Positions 30,765 to 42,700 are shown, counted from the first letter of the stretch. The stretch: 64,000 nucleotides of DNA from Euglena gracilis (GCA_039621445.1 CP154955.1:35179492-35243491); one strand, 5' to 3'. Notes: a model not told the origin generated them from the sequence alone. Translations and numbers: made by a program.

Positions 30765-32475
30765 GGAGTTGTTTACAACTCTTTTCGACTCACTTAGGAA
30801 GGGGTGCGGAGTGCGTTTGTTGTAAGGGGGCTGGCCGTTTATGTTTTTGGTCACAGGCTGGTCAAACATTCCCTCGGGGGGGGGGCTGGCCTGGTATTTC
30901 TTTTTTCTTCAGGTGGCTGTCCCCCCCAGGTCCCTTGTCGTGGGTGGGGGGCAGGCGCCAGGGCTGGCCTGGTTTTTTTTTCAGGTGGCTGTCCCCCCCA
31001 GATCCATTGTCGTGCGGGGGGGGAGGCGCCAGGCGCTGTCCACAACCCCTGCCTTTTTTTAAAAAAAGGGGGGCAGCTCCCGTTCGGGGTGTTCCGCCTC
31101 CCCCTGCCAAGCGGTCAGTCCCAGGCCAGGGGCGCATTTTTATAAAAATCAAGCAAAGGCTGAGTCAGGGTCTTTCAGTTAAAATCAGGCTGCGGCAGGG
31201 CCCGGTTTTTTTTCCAAGGGGAGGTAGGTCAGGTGGTTGGTTCCCCCCATGGGGGGGGGGGGGCAGGCATCCAGCACCGCCCACAACCAAAAAAAAAATA
31301 ATTTCCTTTTTTTTGTGGGGGGGGGCAGTTGGCTGGGACCCCGTCGTTTTTTTTTGCGTTTTTTTCCCTTTTTTTCTTTTTTTCCAGCCTCGGTGGCGCA
31401 CCACCCCCCCCAGGTCCAAGTCGTGTACGGGGGGGGGGGCAGGCAAGCGCTGCCCACCTCAGCCAAAAAGGCGTTTTCAATTTTTTTGACTGCTCCCTGG
31501 GGTGTATCCTGGTACCCCCAGCTCTGCTAGCCGTGGGGGGGGGGGCAGCAGGTTCATTAAGGCCCGACTTTCGCTTCACCCCCTCTCTTTCGTCAAGCGT
31601 CTGTGGAGTTAAAAAATGCACAAATTAAGCGGAGGGCTGGGCTTCAGTTGAGCACTCTACGCTTTGGGTCAGACCAGGTGTGGCCAACCCAGGTTCGTTT
31701 TTTTTTTTTGCAGGTCCGGGGCTGCCCCCACCCACTCTAGTCTCTTCGTCGACGGGGGGGGGGGCAGGTGCCAAGCGCTGCCCACGGTCCCTGTTTTTGG
31801 GGAGGGGCAGTTGGCTGGGCCCCCCTTCTTTTCCTTTCTTGTCTCTCTTTTCTGTTTTTCTTTTTTCCGATTTTTTTTTGCTTTTGGGTGCGGTGGCTGG
31901 ACGCCCCTCCCAGGTCCCTTGTCGGGTGGGAAAAACGGCAGGCGCCAAGCGCCGCCGCCCCTTTTCTTTAACAAAAAATATCTGCCCCGACCCTGGGCTG
32001 CCCGTGGGGGGGGAACCAAGGTGCTGCGGGGGGTACCCTGGTTCACTGGGGGGGGGGCACACAAGGTTCAGTGTGGGGGAGCACCCCAAGTTTGGCGTGA
32101 AGGAGGGGGCGCTACAGGTTCATTCTGGGACAGCTTCCCTTCCCACTGCGGTTGAAGAACGGTCTGAGGGCTCTGAACAGGTAAAGGGGGCTGCGGGGAG
32201 GAGGGGGGCAGCCCGAACCAATATTAGGGGGGGGGAGAAGGGAGCCTCCAGGGGGGATCTAGCACCAGAGGTCCCGGAGGGACCAGGGGATGGGGCGTCG
32301 CGGGGGCGAGTCGTTGTCGGAGGAGGAGGGGGAGGTCGGCGACGCCGGGGGGGACGGGCTCCGGTCCGGAGTCCCGAGGTAGACGGGGGGGCTGAGGGAG
32401 CGGGGGCTGCGGGAGCTGCTGCAGATGGAGCGCCCGCGCTCCCTCCGGGTGGGTGGTGTCGTCGTTGGGGTGGGC
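30765..32475 (-). other. 3' noncoding region of family II, G/C-tract rich
   Basis: No gene. A patchwork of C6-7 and G7-12 tracts with T runs. Related units (GTGGCTGTCCCCCC, then AGGTCC, TTGTCGTG, GGGGGG, CAGGCGCCAG) occur at about 30.91-31.03 kb, with weaker versions near 31.40-31.45 and 31.89-31.95 kb. It parallels the C-tract/G-tract array of family I in position and design but not in sequence. Open frames here are composition artefacts. 32.10-32.47 kb is almost pure G/C. Confidence 0.7.
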
Positions 32476-33496
32476 TGGGGTGGTGTTGGGGGACAAGATC
32501 CACCCAAACCCCCCTGAACGTGGTCCACTGGGTTTCGGGAAAATAGACCTCAAGCCTGGGACTGTGGCAAAGAAATAAAGACCCATCCACATGACCGGAG
32601 AACGCCGACAGGCACTCCTAGACATGGTCGACGAGTGGGTCAGGGATGAAAAGGTGGAGGATGGGAGAAGTGACTGGTCCAGCCCCACGTTCGTGGTGGC
32701 CAAGAAAGGGGGAAAGTGGAGGGGGGTGGTGGATTTCAGGGCCCTGAACGAGGCCACAGTGACAGACGCGCACCCCCTCCCCCGGATCGAAGACATCCCG
32801 GTCCAACAGGGTCAACGGGCAATGTACAGTGTGTTGGACCTAAAGGATGCTTTCCATCAGGTACCCATGAGAAAGTAATCCCGACCCTACACCTGGTGTA
32901 GTACACCAAGAGGAACAAAGCAGTGGAAAGTAGTAGTGATGGGGATGAAAAACGGAGTCCCAATTTTCCAGAGGGTCATTGAATACAGCCTGGAGGAGGT
33001 CGCAGACCCTGCCAACCCCTACGTAGATGACATCATCGTAGGTACAGTTTGGCAGGGAACGGAAGAGGCAACAATCCTTCAACACGACAGGGACATCCGC
33101 AGAGTCATGGAGGCACTCAAGAAACAGCTGCTCGTAGCCGAAATCAAACAATGTAAGTTTTTTGTGCATGAAGTGGAATTCTGCGGACACATCCTGGGCG
33201 GAGGACAACGGAGACCAGCCCCAGGAAAACTGATGGCCCTGGAAAGGTGGGAAGAAACCATCACAGCCCTCCGCGCATTCCTGTGATTCACCAACTACTA
33301 CACCTCCTACATCCCATGATACGCGGAGCTGGCAGCGGACCTGATGGAAAAACTCAAGGTGAAAAAGGGACTGGGAAAAAATGGGAGCCAGATGCCTGTG
33401 TTTTTCGGGGAGAATGAACGCAAGGCGTCCCAGGCCATCAAGGACAAACTGTTGGGCAGCCTCAAACTGCAAACGGTCAACCCGACAAGCCATTCA
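32476..33496 (+). pseudogene. pol: Family II RT in inverted block
   Basis: Plus-strand RT, opposite to the rest of family II. Motifs: RGVVDFRALNEAT, YSVLDLKDAFHQVP (motif A), a stop at 32876-32878, then YVDDIIVGT (catalytic YVDD, about 33019-33030), FCGHILGGGQRRPAPGK and ITALRAFL. Further in-frame stops lie near 32570, 33284 and 33318. The first about 270 bp also exist as an inverted copy at 35954-36210. Confidence 0.9.
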
Positions 33497-33504
33497 TCCT
33501 CCGA

Positions 33505-34290
33505 GTGGATGCCAGTGGCAGGGCTGTGGGGGCTGCCCTGGAGCAGTTCGTGGAGGCTGGATTGGGGAAACCGGACACCACAACGGCACAGACCAAGAAA
33601 ACTGCCCCAGTGGCATTTTGTTCACGGAAATTGGCACCGGGACAGGTCAGGATTTGGACACCACGGGACAAGGAAACATACGCGGTGATCCTGGCCCTTC
33701 AGAAATGGGCCTCATGGATCGGTATGCAACCGGTGCTGGTCCTGACCGATCACAAAGCAATCGAGTCCTGGGCCACAGAAAACCTGGACACAGCCACAGG
33801 GTTGTCGGGACGTAGGGCCAGATGGCACGAACTCCTTTCAAAATTTGATATCACGGTGGCCTACGTACGTGGGAAGGACAACATGGTGGCTGACGCCTTG
33901 AGCAGGTGGGCCTATCCCGCCTCACAAGCGTTTGCCGACGTCAGTGTGCACGGCAGTGAGGAGGATGACCGCCTCGTGCAAGAAATAATCGAACAGGAAA
34001 GGAAGGAGGAAAGTGGCTGCTCAGTGGTTTCAATGAAAGAATTGCTACGGGCACAGAAAAATTTGGGAGACCCACCCCTCGTTGTGGCCGTCACAACAAG
34101 GGGAGGGGCCAAGACAGCTGAGGATTCGGCCACAACGAGTAAAGTCACACCAGGGAAGGAGACCCCCCAAGAAAAAACTTCAAAAACATCAAAACCCAAG
34201 GACAGGGACAACGAGGGCACACAAGTAAAGGGAACCCCAGAAAAAGAAATGGCCAAGAGGACAGCCACAGAGGAAAACCCCGCTAGGTGA
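33505..34290 (+). pseudogene. pol: Family II RNase H and linker (inverted block)
   Basis: 261 open codons. RNase H sites: MDASGRAVGAALEQ (Asp), DKETYAVILALQKW (Glu), LTDHKAIESW (Asp) and MVADALSRW (Asp), all present. The frame joins RT through a shift near 33490. The C-terminal part is a Lys/Thr-rich linker that ends at a TGA at 34288-34290 before integrase. Confidence 0.9.
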
Positions 34291-34311
34291 AGAACCTCGG
34301 AAGAGGACCCT

Positions 34312-35364
34312 GTGGACCCTCCAAAAACAGCAAGTCCAGGGGAGGACAGACTCGAGGACGCGCAGCGTCCCTCATCTTCGACGAGCCTGCCTGTGGGGCC
34401 TTCATCAAGGGGAGTGCACGCCCCGGAGCTTCCATCGACAGGGTCGCAGTCGGTGATGGACGAGGACTGGAGGAGCGGGTACAGTGGGTGCCCCAAGTGG
34501 GGCCCTGTGCTCAAGGGGTTGGAGGATTCGGGGTTCAAAGAATGGCCTGAGGGCTTCCGATTTGAAAACGGAAGGCTCTTCAAACACGGACTCTTGTGTG
34601 TAGCAAGGGATGTCACGGGGAGGGTCATCAGAGAACGCCATGAAGCGGCGGGACATCCAGGGACTGAACGGCTGTGGGATCAGATGGGTCGGTGGTTTCT
34701 TTTCGCTGACCACGAACACGCAAAAAAACTGACCAGCAAAATGGTGGGGATGTGTGAAACGTGTCAGGTCACTGAGCCGAACCATCAACCCTTCAAGTGT
34801 CCGATACAACCAACACCGGTCCCGCCCCACCTGATGGACAGCGTGGCGGTCGACCTCTTTTCACTACCGGAAACCACTTCTGAAGGGAAACGGTACGACA
34901 CGTTGGCACTTTGTGTGGACTGATTGAGTGGGTGGATGGTTTCTACCCCCCATCTTAACAAGGGTCTCACAGCAGAAAAGATGGCCAAGGAAATGTTTCG
35001 ACAGTGGGATCTGTTCGGAATCCCCTCTGTGGTGAGTTCCGACAGGGGTCCACAGTTCACCGCAGCCGGGTGGAAAACTCTGTGCGCAGCACACGGTGTA
35101 AGGGTTGCCTATGGACAGGCTTACCACCATCAGGATAACGGAGGGGCAGAGGTAGCCGGGCAGCAGGTGATGCGGAAACTTGCAAAGCTGGCTGCAGAAA
35201 ACGGTGTCCCGTGGGTGGAACTCCTCCCACGGGCTTTGAGGGCCATTCACGACGTGCCTGGGGAGGCAGGACTGTCCCCCTACGAGATTGTTTTTGGGCG
35301 ACACCGACCGTTGTGTGGGATTCGCGGGAGGCCGAATGTGCGACAGAATTCCTCAAACGAATGA
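34312..35364 (+). pseudogene. pol: Family II integrase (inverted block)
   Basis: Zinc-binding end MCETCQVTEPNHQPFK; core with YDTLALCVD (first Asp) directly followed by a TGA (34921-34923), then SSDRGPQFTAAGW (second Asp) and HQDNGGAEVAGQQ (Glu). The frame then shifts around 35330 into the C-terminal module. All three catalytic acids are present, but the stop splits the core. Confidence 0.9.
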
Positions 35365-35921
35365 AGGAACAAGACAGGTGGGTGGCCCAAACGCTCAATG
35401 AAAAACTGGCGGCTCGGAAAGAAGCTGTGAACCAGAAACGACGCGAACCCCCAGCCCTGAAAATTGGTTCCAAGGTTTGGTACCAACCTGAACGACAGCC
35501 TGGAACCGACAAGTTGGAACCCAGGTGGAAAGGGCCAGCGGTGGTTTTGGAAAGAGTGGGAGACCACACCTACGTGGGGGAGCTTCAACCAGGGAAACGG
35601 CAGCCGGCCCACCGTTCCCAACTGAAACCACACGTGGAAGACCTTTACTCAACCACCCCCATGCCCTTGTATTTTTTGTGTGGAAAGGCTCAAGAGCTGG
35701 AGGTTGGACCTGACGAGTGGGAGGTGGATAGGGTGCTCAACCAGCGACACGGAAACGGGAAGACGGAATTTTTGGTGCGGTGGAAGGGATTTGGGCCAGA
35801 AGACGACCAATGGGAATCACTGGGGAATTTTTTCTTTAGGATCAATAAGGACGTGGTTGCCTATTGTGTGGAGAACGGGGTGGATTTGGACGCAAAGGAA
35901 TTGTTGGAACCGATGAAGTGA
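35330..35921 (+). pseudogene. pol: Family II integrase C terminus with chromodomain (inverted block)
   Basis: GPF/Y-type module (LEPRWKGPAVVLERVG), then a chromodomain: DEWEVDRVLNQRHGNGKTEF, LVRWKGFGPEDDQWESL. The aromatic cage pattern of chromodomains is recognisable. The ORF ends normally at 35919-35921. Thirty-two bases later the sequence turns into the inverted copy of the RT start. Confidence 0.9.
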
Positions 35922-35953
35922 CAAGGTTCCTTGTCTTCTTCAACCCCAATCCT

Positions 35954-36466
35954 GAAATCCACCACCCCCCTCCGCTTTCCCCCTTTCTTGGCCACCACGA
36001 ACGTGGAGCTGGACCAGTCACTTCTCCCATCCTCCACCTTTTCATCCCTGACCCACCCGTCGACCATGTCTAGGAGTGCCTGTCGGCGTTCTCTCGTCAT
36101 GTGGATGGGTCTTTGTTTCTTTGCCACAGTCCCAGGCTTGAGTTCAATTTTCCCGAAACCCAGTGGACCACGTTCAGGGGGGTTTGGGTGGATCTTGTCC
36201 CTCAACACCACTCCCTCGTGGCCTTTGCGCAGCTTTGCGACCAAATTTGTCACCCTGTCTCCTTCCACAGCCTGCCCTTCGGGCACGGCGATCACCCCCT
36301 GGATCCCCTCTGGGAGTTTGCGTTTTCCAGCTTCCATTTGCTGGGCCAGATTTCCCAAAACCGTTTCCTCCTCAAACAAAAATTCCTCCGTTTCACCTGC
36401 TTCTGCAGGCACCTGCAGGTTCATGGCCCGCACTTTGCCGATCTTCTTCAAAAATTTTTCTGTCAC
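35954..36466 (-). pseudogene. pol: Family II Pol: protease-RT linker and RT start
   Basis: Minus-strand frame with an acidic linker, the RT entry segment IHPNPPERGPLGFGKIELKP, then RPIHMTRERRQALLDMVDGW and VVAKKGGKRRGVVDFR, where homology stops at the inversion breakpoint (35953/35954). It is a near-duplicate of 32476-32749 in opposite orientation. Confidence 0.85.
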
Positions 36467-37244
36467 AGTGTTCCCGTTCTTTCACTCCTTTCCAACTTGT
36501 CAGCAGGAGCAATGGTTCCCCTATCCGGGCTAGTGAATGTAGGTGTGGAAAAACCCCTAAGTGATGTTGCTGCATCCAGGGATACCCCAAAATGGCATCC
36601 ACCCGTATTGCCGCGTCCTGGAAGGTCCCCGTGGTTGTCCATTCCCTTGTGTTGTCCTGGTTGTAAATCTGGGCTGTGAATTTCAGTGTCAGTGTCGTTT
36701 CATGCAACCCTCCCCCCATCCGTGTGCCGTCGGCAGTGACGAGGGCCAAGGGGCGGTTTGACACAGTGAAGGCTCATGGGGGTAGAAGGTCTTTTCTGAT
36801 CAGGTTGGTTTGGGCCCCTGTGTCCACGAGGGCCTTCAGGTCCACCGTTTCACCATTCGGGCAGACCGCACGAATGCCAATCAGAAGTTGCTTGGACTTC
36901 CCCCGTTTCGCCACCTGTCCCAACAGTCGTTCCGATGCTGGCCCAAGCAACCGTTTTGGCAGGTGAATGTTTTCATGGTGCCTCCGTGGGATTTTTGGCT
37001 GTGCCGCAGGCTCCTGTGTGTTTTGTTCAGCTTTCCAACCAGCCAAATCTTGGATCAGTTTTTCTGGGATTCGATACTTTTTGTTTCTGGAAATACTCGT
37101 CGTGTTGGAGATTTTCACCCGGTGACCCTTCTGTCCTGGGATCAGGTTGGCACATGTTCTCCCATCACACAGCTTTCCCTGCAGGATATATGGGCTGCCC
37201 CAGATTCGTGTTGGCTTTTGTACGCCCAGTCGGAGTATTGGCAA
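36393..37244 (-). pseudogene. pol: Family II aspartic protease region
   Basis: Minus strand. The catalytic strand is KALVDTGAQTNLIRKDLLPP (about 36780-36840), then after a frameshift the flap and C-terminal strand IRVDAILGYPWMQQHHLG (about 36540-36610). Upstream it joins the end of the methyltransferase module (KPTRIWGSPY, LCDGRTCANLIPG), a segment shared with family I (LCDGQTCPNLIPG). Confidence 0.85.
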
Positions 37245-37544
37245 TAATCCACATCAACAAATGGATATGGTTTCATGTACTCCCTGTGTCTGAGGTACCC
37301 GTATCTGGGATTTTCCAGCCACGATTTCTGCGGTCGCAGAAATTTCACGATTTCTAGGGCCTTTTTGGCCAATGCGTCCCCCTTCTCCAGCTGTCTTGGT
37401 CTGGTTGTGAGTGCCAGGCTGAATTCCGTGCAGGGAACCCCACAGACCACCGTGTGGGATTCCCCAGGCTTCAGAACTTTCTTGTAGTCCCACGTCAAGA
37501 CATCCACCTGAAAATCTGCCTGCCACTTGGGGTCCAGGTCCACT
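37142..37544 (-). pseudogene. C5-methyltransferase-like domain of family II, C-terminal part
   Basis: Downstream of the mini LTR insertion the frame resumes with DLDPKW (motif II region) and ILTWDY, then GVPCTEFS (motif IV, catalytic Cys) and WLENPRYGYLR (motif VI), followed by FVDVDYCQYSDWAYKS. Family I matches are GVPCTEYS, WIENPRHGLLR and FVDVDYCQFSDWGYQK, so the two domains are clearly homologous though diverged. The frame breaks near 37150. Confidence 0.75.
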
Positions 37545-37864
37545 TGAAAGTCCGAGGTCCCCTTACCACGGACCTGACTTCTGGAGCCCCTTCCTTGACT
37601 TGACATCCCTTTCACTGAAATCTCTTTCCCAAAATCCCACTTCCAACAGCAATGACCAAACTTGAAATAAACTTGCGCCGCAGACAAAATCAAACAAATC
37701 CAATCTCAGGAAAGTAATCCCAGACAACAGAGTGAACAGTGTATGTTGACAGCCACCTACAGACAGCACCATCATTTTTTCTGTGAATTAGGATCTGCCT
37801 GTTTGAATTAGGCTTCAGCCTGTGATTTCCTGGTGACTATAAAAATGCACCTGGACCACTCACA
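37545..37864 (-). repeat. LTR of mini element (3' copy)
   Basis: 320 bp; identical to 38511-38830 except near its left end (AAA versus AAT). Confidence 0.9.
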
Positions 37865-38510
37865 CCCCCCTGCTCAAGAGATTGCCCTCGTCAATCTGAC
37901 CTGACTCCAAATTGGGACAGGTGCATCGAATTTTTTTGAGGGGCCAGGCAAAAAAGTGGTCCATTTGAAATTGCAATGGTACTGTCCTGGGTGATTGCCT
38001 TCACACCTGCCACCGACACACACACAGCACACAGGGGTGACACGATCTGAGTGACTATGTTACAGCCAATGAATGATTAGCAGCCAAATTGCAGCACACT
38101 TCTGCGGCATCAGGCCACATCGGATAAATTCTTTCGCAGCCGATCCACAGGTGTACACACAGTACCGCGGCGTCAGGCCACAGTCAAAGACAAATACCCA
38201 GCAGCCGACCACAATCAAAGTTGCAGCAAATTGTAATTACCAATCACAATCAGTTTGCAATGTCCAATCTGGTCCCCAATTTTGTCCATCAATCTTCAAA
38301 TCTTCCAATCTTTTTTGGTGGTCGAGCCATCTCCGCTGTAGCCGTCTGGCCCTTGTCCGCCTTTTGCCAAATGTCTGGCAAGCCACGGATTCCAGTCTCA
38401 GAGAATCTGTCTGGCAGGCAACCGAACGACATCTCACCAAATCTGGCTGTACATCTCGATGGCGTCCCCTGTTCGAACTGGACTGGGACACTGTCCTGAT
38501 ACACTGTTCA
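37865..38510 (-). other. Internal region of the mini LTR element
   Basis: 646 bp with no convincing coding sequence, in line with a non-autonomous element that borrows proteins from a relative. Repeated GCGGC(A/G)TCAGGCCAC segments occur at about 38105 and 38170. Confidence 0.7.
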
Positions 38511-38830
38511 TGAATGTCCGAGGTCCCCTTACCACGGACCTGACTTCTGGAGCCCCTTCCTTGACTTGACATCCCTTTCACTGAAATCTCTTTCCCAAAA
38601 TCCCACTTCCAACAGCAATGACCAAACTTGAAATAAACTTGCGCCGCAGACAAAATCAAACAAATCCAATCTCAGGAAAGTAATCCCAGACAACAGAGTG
38701 AACAGTGTATGTTGACAGCCACCTACAGACAGCACCATCATTTTTTCTGTGAATTAGGATCTGCCTGTTTGAATTAGGCTTCAGCCTGTGATTTCCTGGT
38801 GACTATAAAAATGCACCTGGACCACTCACA
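38511..38830 (-). repeat. LTR of mini element (5' copy)
   Basis: 320 bp, partner of 37545-37864. Confidence 0.9.
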
Positions 38831-38834
38831 CACT

Positions 38835-39022
38835 GTCACCACCTGAAACCCCATTTTTTTGTATGCTTGGCCCACCGACTTGGTACCACAGAAAAGGTCC
38901 AGCATTTTCAATTTCGGTTTTGCTGAACGGTCCAAAACGTTTTTCCTCGGCAGGTCTGTTTTCCCCAGTGGCTGGTGTTCATCATCCCCCTCCTCTGTCT
39001 CCAATGGTGGAACATGTTGCAC
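38835..39022 (-). pseudogene. C5-methyltransferase-like domain of family II, N-terminal part
   Basis: Minus strand: a Lys-rich lead, then motif I MLDLFCGTKSVGQAYKKMGF and QVVTV, cut by the mini LTR element. Motif I keeps the FCG of C5-methyltransferases. It follows the Dam-like module, so the module order is opposite to that in family I. Confidence 0.75.
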
Positions 39023-39569
39023 TGTCCCGAAGTTGACCGTGGACGTTGGGTGTGGGGGGTCATGTGCTCGTGGAAGCCTGTCAGGTAATCACAGCGTTCC
39101 GTGTGCCCACACACCAGCAGCACCTCCACTCGCCACTGTGTTTCCCTGCAACCCTTGTCGATCATACCAAAAAAATTAGTTTTTGCGAGAAAAGTCATAG
39201 ACATGAGGGTCAGTTTTCTGGCCTGTGGGTACCAAACTCGGTGTTTCCACTGAGGCACCACCAAAACTGCGTGGGCCTGGTCTTGTCTTAATTTTTTTGA
39301 TCACCTCTGGGATTTTGTCGAACTAGAGGTTGATCCACAGCAGGCTGCCCTGCCAATTTTTTTTGGAAGGCATCTGTGCCGTGTGGGCTGCCTGGTCCCC
39401 ACCAACGCGGGAACCGCTTGTCCTGTTCTGTGGCGAAGGCATCCACCTGTGGTTGCAAGCCGAAATGTGAGATGATTTTTTTCACAAAACTGTCCTGCAC
39501 GTAGTACTGGTTGGTGATCCAACGGGAGGCTGCCCGCCCAAATCTGCAGCAAGCCTCCTCCCGTGGCAA
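38908..39569 (-). pseudogene. Dam-like (DIRS MT-type) domain of family II
   Basis: Minus strand in two or three frames: VDAFATEQDKRFPRWWG and GTDAFQK (39569-39400), then after a shift at an A8 run WQGSLLWINPL (about 39320-39355), then LVVPQWKHRVWYP (about 39220-39265) and GCRETQWRVEVLLVCG, which matches GTRWGVWALLI of family I. The motif is NPL where family I has NPPW. It lies between the Gag zinc knuckle and the C5-methyltransferase module. Confidence 0.6.
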
Positions 39570-39703
39570 CTGAGTCTTTCTGTTTTGTCTTTTTGTCTGT
39601 TTTGTGCTTTCTGGTCTGAACCCCTGGCTCCCTTACCTCCCTCCGTTCGCTGTTTCTGCTGCGGTAATGGCTCCTTTCTGTCCCTCTGTTCGGTTTGTTT
39701 ACT

Positions 39704-42700
39704 CAGAGAGTCGTCCCTCTCGTCCCCTCCCTCCATACCGCAGCTGCTTCACTTCTGCCCCTGGGCAGCAACCTTCTGTCCATTCTGTGGTGCTGCCGTT
39801 TTCTGTGTCCACCGCGGTGGCTGTGGACACTCCCGTTTGAAATGTCCCGGATGTTCACAGTTGTAACACCGTCCTTCATCTGGATGTGGTACGTACCTGG
39901 ACTGTCCGGCTGTCCCAGAGTTCTGTGTCGACTGCCAGGACGGTTGTCCCTTTCCTGAATGTCCCTCCCCGCTCCCCTTCCCAGACCCTTTTCCCTTGCC
40001 TTGGTAAGGATACGAACCCTGTCCCTCGCCTTTCCCTTTCCCCTTGCTGTAATCCACAGTGGTCTAGCCCGCCCAATTTTGGCGCTGATTTTGATTCTGT
40101 CCCTGATTGTAGGGGGCTGGGGGCTGGGGTTGTGGGGCACCCGAAGGCTGCCTTTCCTTTTCCGGAGTTGGTGGTCTGGGCTTTAGGGAATTGGAACGGG
40201 ACCGGGCAGGTGGGGGCGTTTTGCTTCTGGTTCGAGAAGAATTGTTTTCTTTCACCTCTCGGACATACCCCCTTTTGTCATTGGATCTTGATCGATGTTC
40301 CCGTGGCTGGTTCTGCCACCCCCCGAAGTTCTTTCCGAACGTGTCAGATTGTTCCTCAAATCTCAGTTCTGTTTCCACCTTTGCAAACATCTCCTCCAGG
40401 GACAGCTTTGTTTGTACCACTGTGAATCCGGGTTGGTGTCCTGAGGCCACGGCTGTGCCGTTCTTCATCATCAGCAGCTGGGACGCCCTGCTGCCGTTCA
40501 GGCTGATGATGAAATGAGTTCTGTCGGCTGTCACGAGGAACCTTTCTTCAGCCCCAAGGGTGGCTGCCACCAGTCTTGTTACGTCTTCCCTGGTTGCGTC
40601 CGGGACCCCGGGTACGTTTGTCAGCCCCTTCAATTTCAGAGTGGGTCTGTCTTGGTTCCTCCTGTCTTGTTCACGAATGCAGTTTCTGCGCATCATATCA
40701 GGCATCCGTTCAGCGACCAATGCATATGCATCGTCTGTGGAGGGGTGTTCCAGCCGACTGTAGAGCAGTTTGAAGCGTGCTTCAAACTCCCTTCATGCCC
40801 CCAGAGTCAGTTTTCCATCGTACCTGGGTTTTAGGTTTTTCAGCTCCTCCTTTATTGCCAGCTGGGTGTCCCCTTTGTACTTTTGGCAGAGCCAATTCCA
40901 AAATTCCTGATACCTGATTTTTTCTCCCCGTTCTTGTCGTCGCTGGAGCTCCAGCCGGCCCGTCTCGTCTAGGCTTCCCTGCAATATTGTTAGCTTCATG
41001 TCATCTGTGAGGGGTCCCTTTCCGGCTGACAATCGGTTCAGGTAGATGGGAAATTACACAGAAAACCCTGCAAAATTTCCTTGGAGGAGCGGTCTGATCA
41101 GGTCTTTGTCATGGCTGCACCCACTGGTCCCATTAGCAGCCCAGTGGAGGGGGCAGCCTGTGCTGCCACTGGGGCGACAACCGTTTCTGCCCCCACATGA
41201 AAAATGGGTGTGTATGTGCTGCCGAATTGGAGACCTGCTGTGGTTTGTGGCCCTGGGTTTTCTTCTGTCACCCATGTGAACAGATCCCGCGTTCGTGGCT
41301 GTGAGATCTGGCTGGGACCTGTGTTTTCCCGTTGCTGACCCTGCTGTTGCATCATGTTTCTGATTTCCAACAGTTCCCTCTCCAGTCGCTGCTGGTGTTC
41401 CAGCATTGGGTCTGTCAGTTTCGGTCGAGGTTGAAAAGGTTGGGCGTCGGCTGAAAGTTCAAACACAGGTTGCGGTTTGGGCGGTTGGGTATTTGACACG
41501 GGGGGCTCCTGTCCGATGAAAGTTTTTTAAATTCTTCTTGTACCGTTTGCACCATTAGGGTTTTTTGGTCAGGGAGGTCCCAACCCACACCTGGCACAGG
41601 TTCTCGGGCGTCCTCGGGTCACCTCCCGGAGCTGTGTTTGGGGGCTTTGGGGCACCCAGACCCCCGTTGGGGTCACTGGCTGTGGGGCCGAGGCTGCGGG
41701 CTGTGGGGCTGAGGCCGCTGGTTGGGGTCCCCCCAACCCCATCAATTCTGCCCAAGCCTCCGGCTGGGGCCCAGATGCCAGCCCCTGCCCCGTGATGGCT
41801 GTGGCTGGGCCTGGGCTTCGCTGCCTTGCTGCAGCTTTTGGCTGGGGTTCTTGGGTTTGCCCCTCTTGTTTGGCGGTTATGTTTTCCGTCTGGACAACTG
41901 ACCCGGACCAGGGGCTGGGGTTCCTGGGGTTTTCCCCGTCCCCTGTTGGCGTCGGTCGCTGAGAGAGCTAGAGGCTGCTGAGAAAGAATAAGATTGAGAT
42001 TTTTCAAAACTTTCTTTTGTCTTTTGTGTCAGTTCAGTCAGTTCGTTTAGTCGTTTCTCCGTTGCCTCCTATTTGGTTTGCCACAGCTGGTTCTGACTGT
42101 GGAACTCGTCAGTCAGCGTTCTACACTGCTGCTGCCAAATTTCACAGTCTTGCGTTTCTTTCAGTTTTGTTCGTGTGGTTAGGTCTGCCAGCTGTGCCTC
42201 CATCCGTCCCACTTTGCTGACTGTCTGTCCCAGCGTGGATGTCATGTCTATCCACCTGGCCTGGTCACTGGCTTCCTGCGACCCAGTCTTAAAAACTCCT
42301 TTTTGGAATTCCCCCAGTACCCTTCTGAAGGTTTGGGCTGATTCCTCCACTTTATGTCCTAGCCCTGTCATTTCCTGGTTCAGACGGTCAAATCTTCTTT
42401 TGTTTTCATCGTTCGCGGCCAGTGTGTCCATACGTCTGGTCAAGGTGGTGACCTCCTGCGAAAGTTTGGTCATCCGCTGTTCCAGTGTTTGGTCCCGTTT
42501 CCCCTCGACCATTTGTTCCACCCTTGCGTTCAGGCCTTTCATTGCCTTGGTAAAATGTTCTTGTGTTTGTTGAACCCTGTGGTTCAGTTCTTTCAGCGTC
42601 TCGTCACAGTTGCCTGCCAATGTCCCTACCTGGCGTTCTGTCTCCGCCTCCCGTGATTTCACCTCCCGTTGACTTTCAGCCAACCCAGCCATTGTCTGTT

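Larger units (their letters stand above)
37545..38830 (-). mobile_element. Mini LTR (TRIM-like) non-autonomous element
   Basis: 1286 bp with two 320-bp direct repeats (37545-37864 and 38511-38830) that differ at one base by eye, both TG...CA, around 646 bp of noncoding sequence. Target duplication CACT on the plus strand (37541-37544 and 38831-38834; AGTG on minus). A GCAGGGGGG purine tract borders the 37.86-kb repeat on the minus strand, supporting minus orientation; no TGG-type PBS was found. The LTR has TTTTATAG (TATA-like). Removing it with one AGTG restores the C5-methyltransferase frame (GFQVVTV-DLDPKW). Confidence 0.85.

Noticed and set aside
32100-32475. Very GC-rich block considered as rRNA
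   Set aside because: No recognisable conserved rRNA segments; composition is low-complexity G/C.
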